Shown: positions 5,377 through 6,386 of the stretch, piece by piece
Position numbering within the stretch: the first letter of the stretch is position 1
How the letters are laid out: the number at the start of each line of letters is the position of its first letter
Origin: Gammaproteobacteria bacterium
Lineage (GTDB): Bacteria > Pseudomonadota > Gammaproteobacteria > Pseudomonadales > Porticoccaceae
Direction of reading: 5' to 3'
Assembly: GCA_006227015.1 (NCBI GenBank)
Contig: SBGI01000266.1
Coordinates: 1-6,386 of the forward strand
Length of the DNA: 6,386 nucleotides
Position numbers and translations under genes: made by a program
The notes under the pieces: generated by a model
Told to the model about the DNA's origin: nothing
The model's input: the letters and a program-made list of their open reading frames with translations, nothing else
Databases searched by the model: none

Positions 5377-6386
5377 CTACTGGGCAAAACTATAGCGAAT
5401 ACCCACCATGGCGCCAAAACCCAGGGACTCGAAACCATAAACCTCTTCATAATTATCATTCAGGACATTTTCCAAGCGGCTGTATACCGTCAGCGCGGGT
5501 GTGAGGCGATAGCTGGCACTCAGGTTGACCAAGGTGAATGAGTCCAGGTTTACCGTTTGCTCGGGATTGGGCCAGGGGGGGAAGAAGACATCATCCTGAT
5601 GGCCGTTGTACTGTGCATTCAATGCCAGTGACCATTTAGCGGTCGGCTCCCACTGCAGGGTGGCACCACCCAAGTGGCGGGGGCGGCGCAGTTCGTCCAC
5701 CTCACGGCCAGTGCCATCTGGCTCCGTGGCATCGGTATAAGTGTAACTGCCCTTGAGCGTCACACTGGGCGACAGTGTGACTCGTGCGCTCAATTCCACT
5801 CCCTCACGGTCGCTGGTGCCAGAAACGTTTTCCGCCGTGTATGCACCAAACGGGGGGATCGTTGGATCAAAGACAAAGCCGTCAATCTCGTTTTCAAGGC
5901 GTGCCTTGAAATAGGTCAGGCCAAGCTGGAGTCGCTCATTGAACAGCGCCTGGTCGATTCCCACATCCCAGCTGGTCGACTTCTCGGGTCTCAGGTCAGG
6001 ATTTCCTACGAAGGAGGTGAAGTACCCATAACGCTCTGAGAAGGTAGGATTTTTCACTGCCGTACCCCAGGTAGCACGCAGGCGGGTGCCGGTTTCAGGG
6101 ATCAGGTAACTGGCATCAAAACGGCGAGTATAAGCATCATCAAATTCCGTGTTGTCGTCGTGGCGCAGGCTGGCACCCAGTGTCAGGTCTTCCCACAGTA
6201 CGACCCGGTACTCCAGAGCCACGGCATTGGTTTCTCGGTCACGATCCTGATTCGGATCGCCCCACCAGAAGACCGGGCCACGCTGGGAGAACTGCTCGGT
6301 TTCCCGCTCGACCAGCAGTGACAGACGCTGATTCTGATCATCCCAGCTATAGCTGGTCAGGTAGCTATACTGTTTTTTGCGGGTGC
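5377..6386 (-). CDS. btuB: TonB-dependent outer-membrane receptor, BtuB-like, C-terminal part
   Basis: C-terminal 335 residues of a 22-strand beta-barrel receptor; the start, signal peptide, TonB box and plug lie beyond base 6386. The frame stays open to the window edge (TRKKQYSYLTSYSWDDQNQR at the edge), so the internal GTG at 6222 is not a start. Barrel landmarks: the loop NPTFSERYGYF followed by NPDLRPEKSTSWDVGI, ENVSGTSDREGVELS, SYTYTDAT, LRRPRH, and the last strands SRLENVLNDNYEEVYGFESLG and GIRYSF. Strands alternate polar and hydrophobic residues as expected. These match BtuB and related TonB receptors; vitamin B12 as ligand is inferred from the operon that follows. The protein ends FAQ, so the usual terminal aromatic is two residues in from the end. 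A cobalamin riboswitch is commonly found ahead of such genes but would be outside the window. Confidence 0.88.
   Translation of the reverse strand, partial: TRKKQYSYLTSYSWDDQNQRLSLLVERETEQFSQRGPVFWWGDPNQDRDRETNAVALEYRVVLWEDLTLGASLRHDDNTEFDDAYTRRFDASYLIPETGTRLRATWGTAVKNPTFSERYGYFTSFVGNPDLRPEKSTSWDVGIDQALFNERLQLGLTYFKARLENEIDGFVFDPTIPPFGAYTAENVSGTSDREGVELSARVTLSPSVTLKGSYTYTDATEPDGTGREVDELRRPRHLGGATLQWEPTAKWSLALNAQYNGHQDDVFFPPWPNPEQTVNLDSFTLVNLSASYRLTPALTVYSRLENVLNDNYEEVYGFESLGFGAMVGIRYSFAQ

Noticed and set aside
6220..6222. GTG at 6222 as start of the receptor gene
   Set aside because: The frame stays open to the window edge with barrel-like sequence, and a start here would remove the plug and half the barrel.

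Overview
The window looks like a chromosomal segment of a free-living, probably marine, gammaproteobacterium. This is suggested by a moderately GC-rich composition (by eye), AmtB and BtuB relatives of proteobacterial type, and an outer-membrane receptor that implies a Gram-negative cell. I cannot name the genus from the sequence alone. Every gene seen is intact or cut only by a window edge. There is no mobile element, CRISPR array, tRNA or rRNA.

Layout. On the + strand, the first 371 bases are the 3' end of an ammonium channel gene (amtB). It converges on a minus-strand operon that fills the rest of the window, and the two meet at a perfect 15-bp hairpin (394-427) that can terminate transcription in both directions. 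In transcription order (right to left) the operon is: a TonB-dependent outer-membrane receptor, BtuB-like, 5' part outside the window (>6386-5377); a PP-loop ATPase of the DUF71/COG2102 (Dph6-like) family (5340-4630); a leaderless BtuF-like binding protein (4633-3701); corrinoid adenosyltransferase cobO (3704-3111); an FecCD-type permease, btuC-like (3088-2072); an ABC ATPase, btuD-like (2067-1297); and a secreted periplasmic binding protein, btuF-like (1295-426).

How it works together. The set forms a cobalamin/corrinoid uptake and salvage pathway. The receptor brings the corrinoid across the outer membrane with TonB energy, the exported BtuF-like protein captures it in the periplasm, and the BtuC2D2-type transporter imports it. 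CobO then adds the 5'-deoxyadenosyl group in the cytosol. Two genes do not fit plain uptake: the PP-loop ATPase and the second binding protein, which has no signal peptide and nine cysteines and so should act in the cytosol. They sit next to each other, overlap by 4 nt and directly precede cobO. They are the best candidates for an incompletely described intracellular corrinoid-handling step.

The permease and ATPase read more like the haem-importer branch (HmuU/HmuV) than like E. coli BtuC/BtuD, so the cobalamin assignment rests largely on gene context and on the two BtuF-like proteins. Junctions are tight (4-nt overlaps, or gaps of 1, 4, 22 and 36 nt) and three genes use or may use weak or non-ATG starts. 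Any cobalamin riboswitch or promoter would lie upstream of the receptor gene, beyond base 6386, and is not visible.
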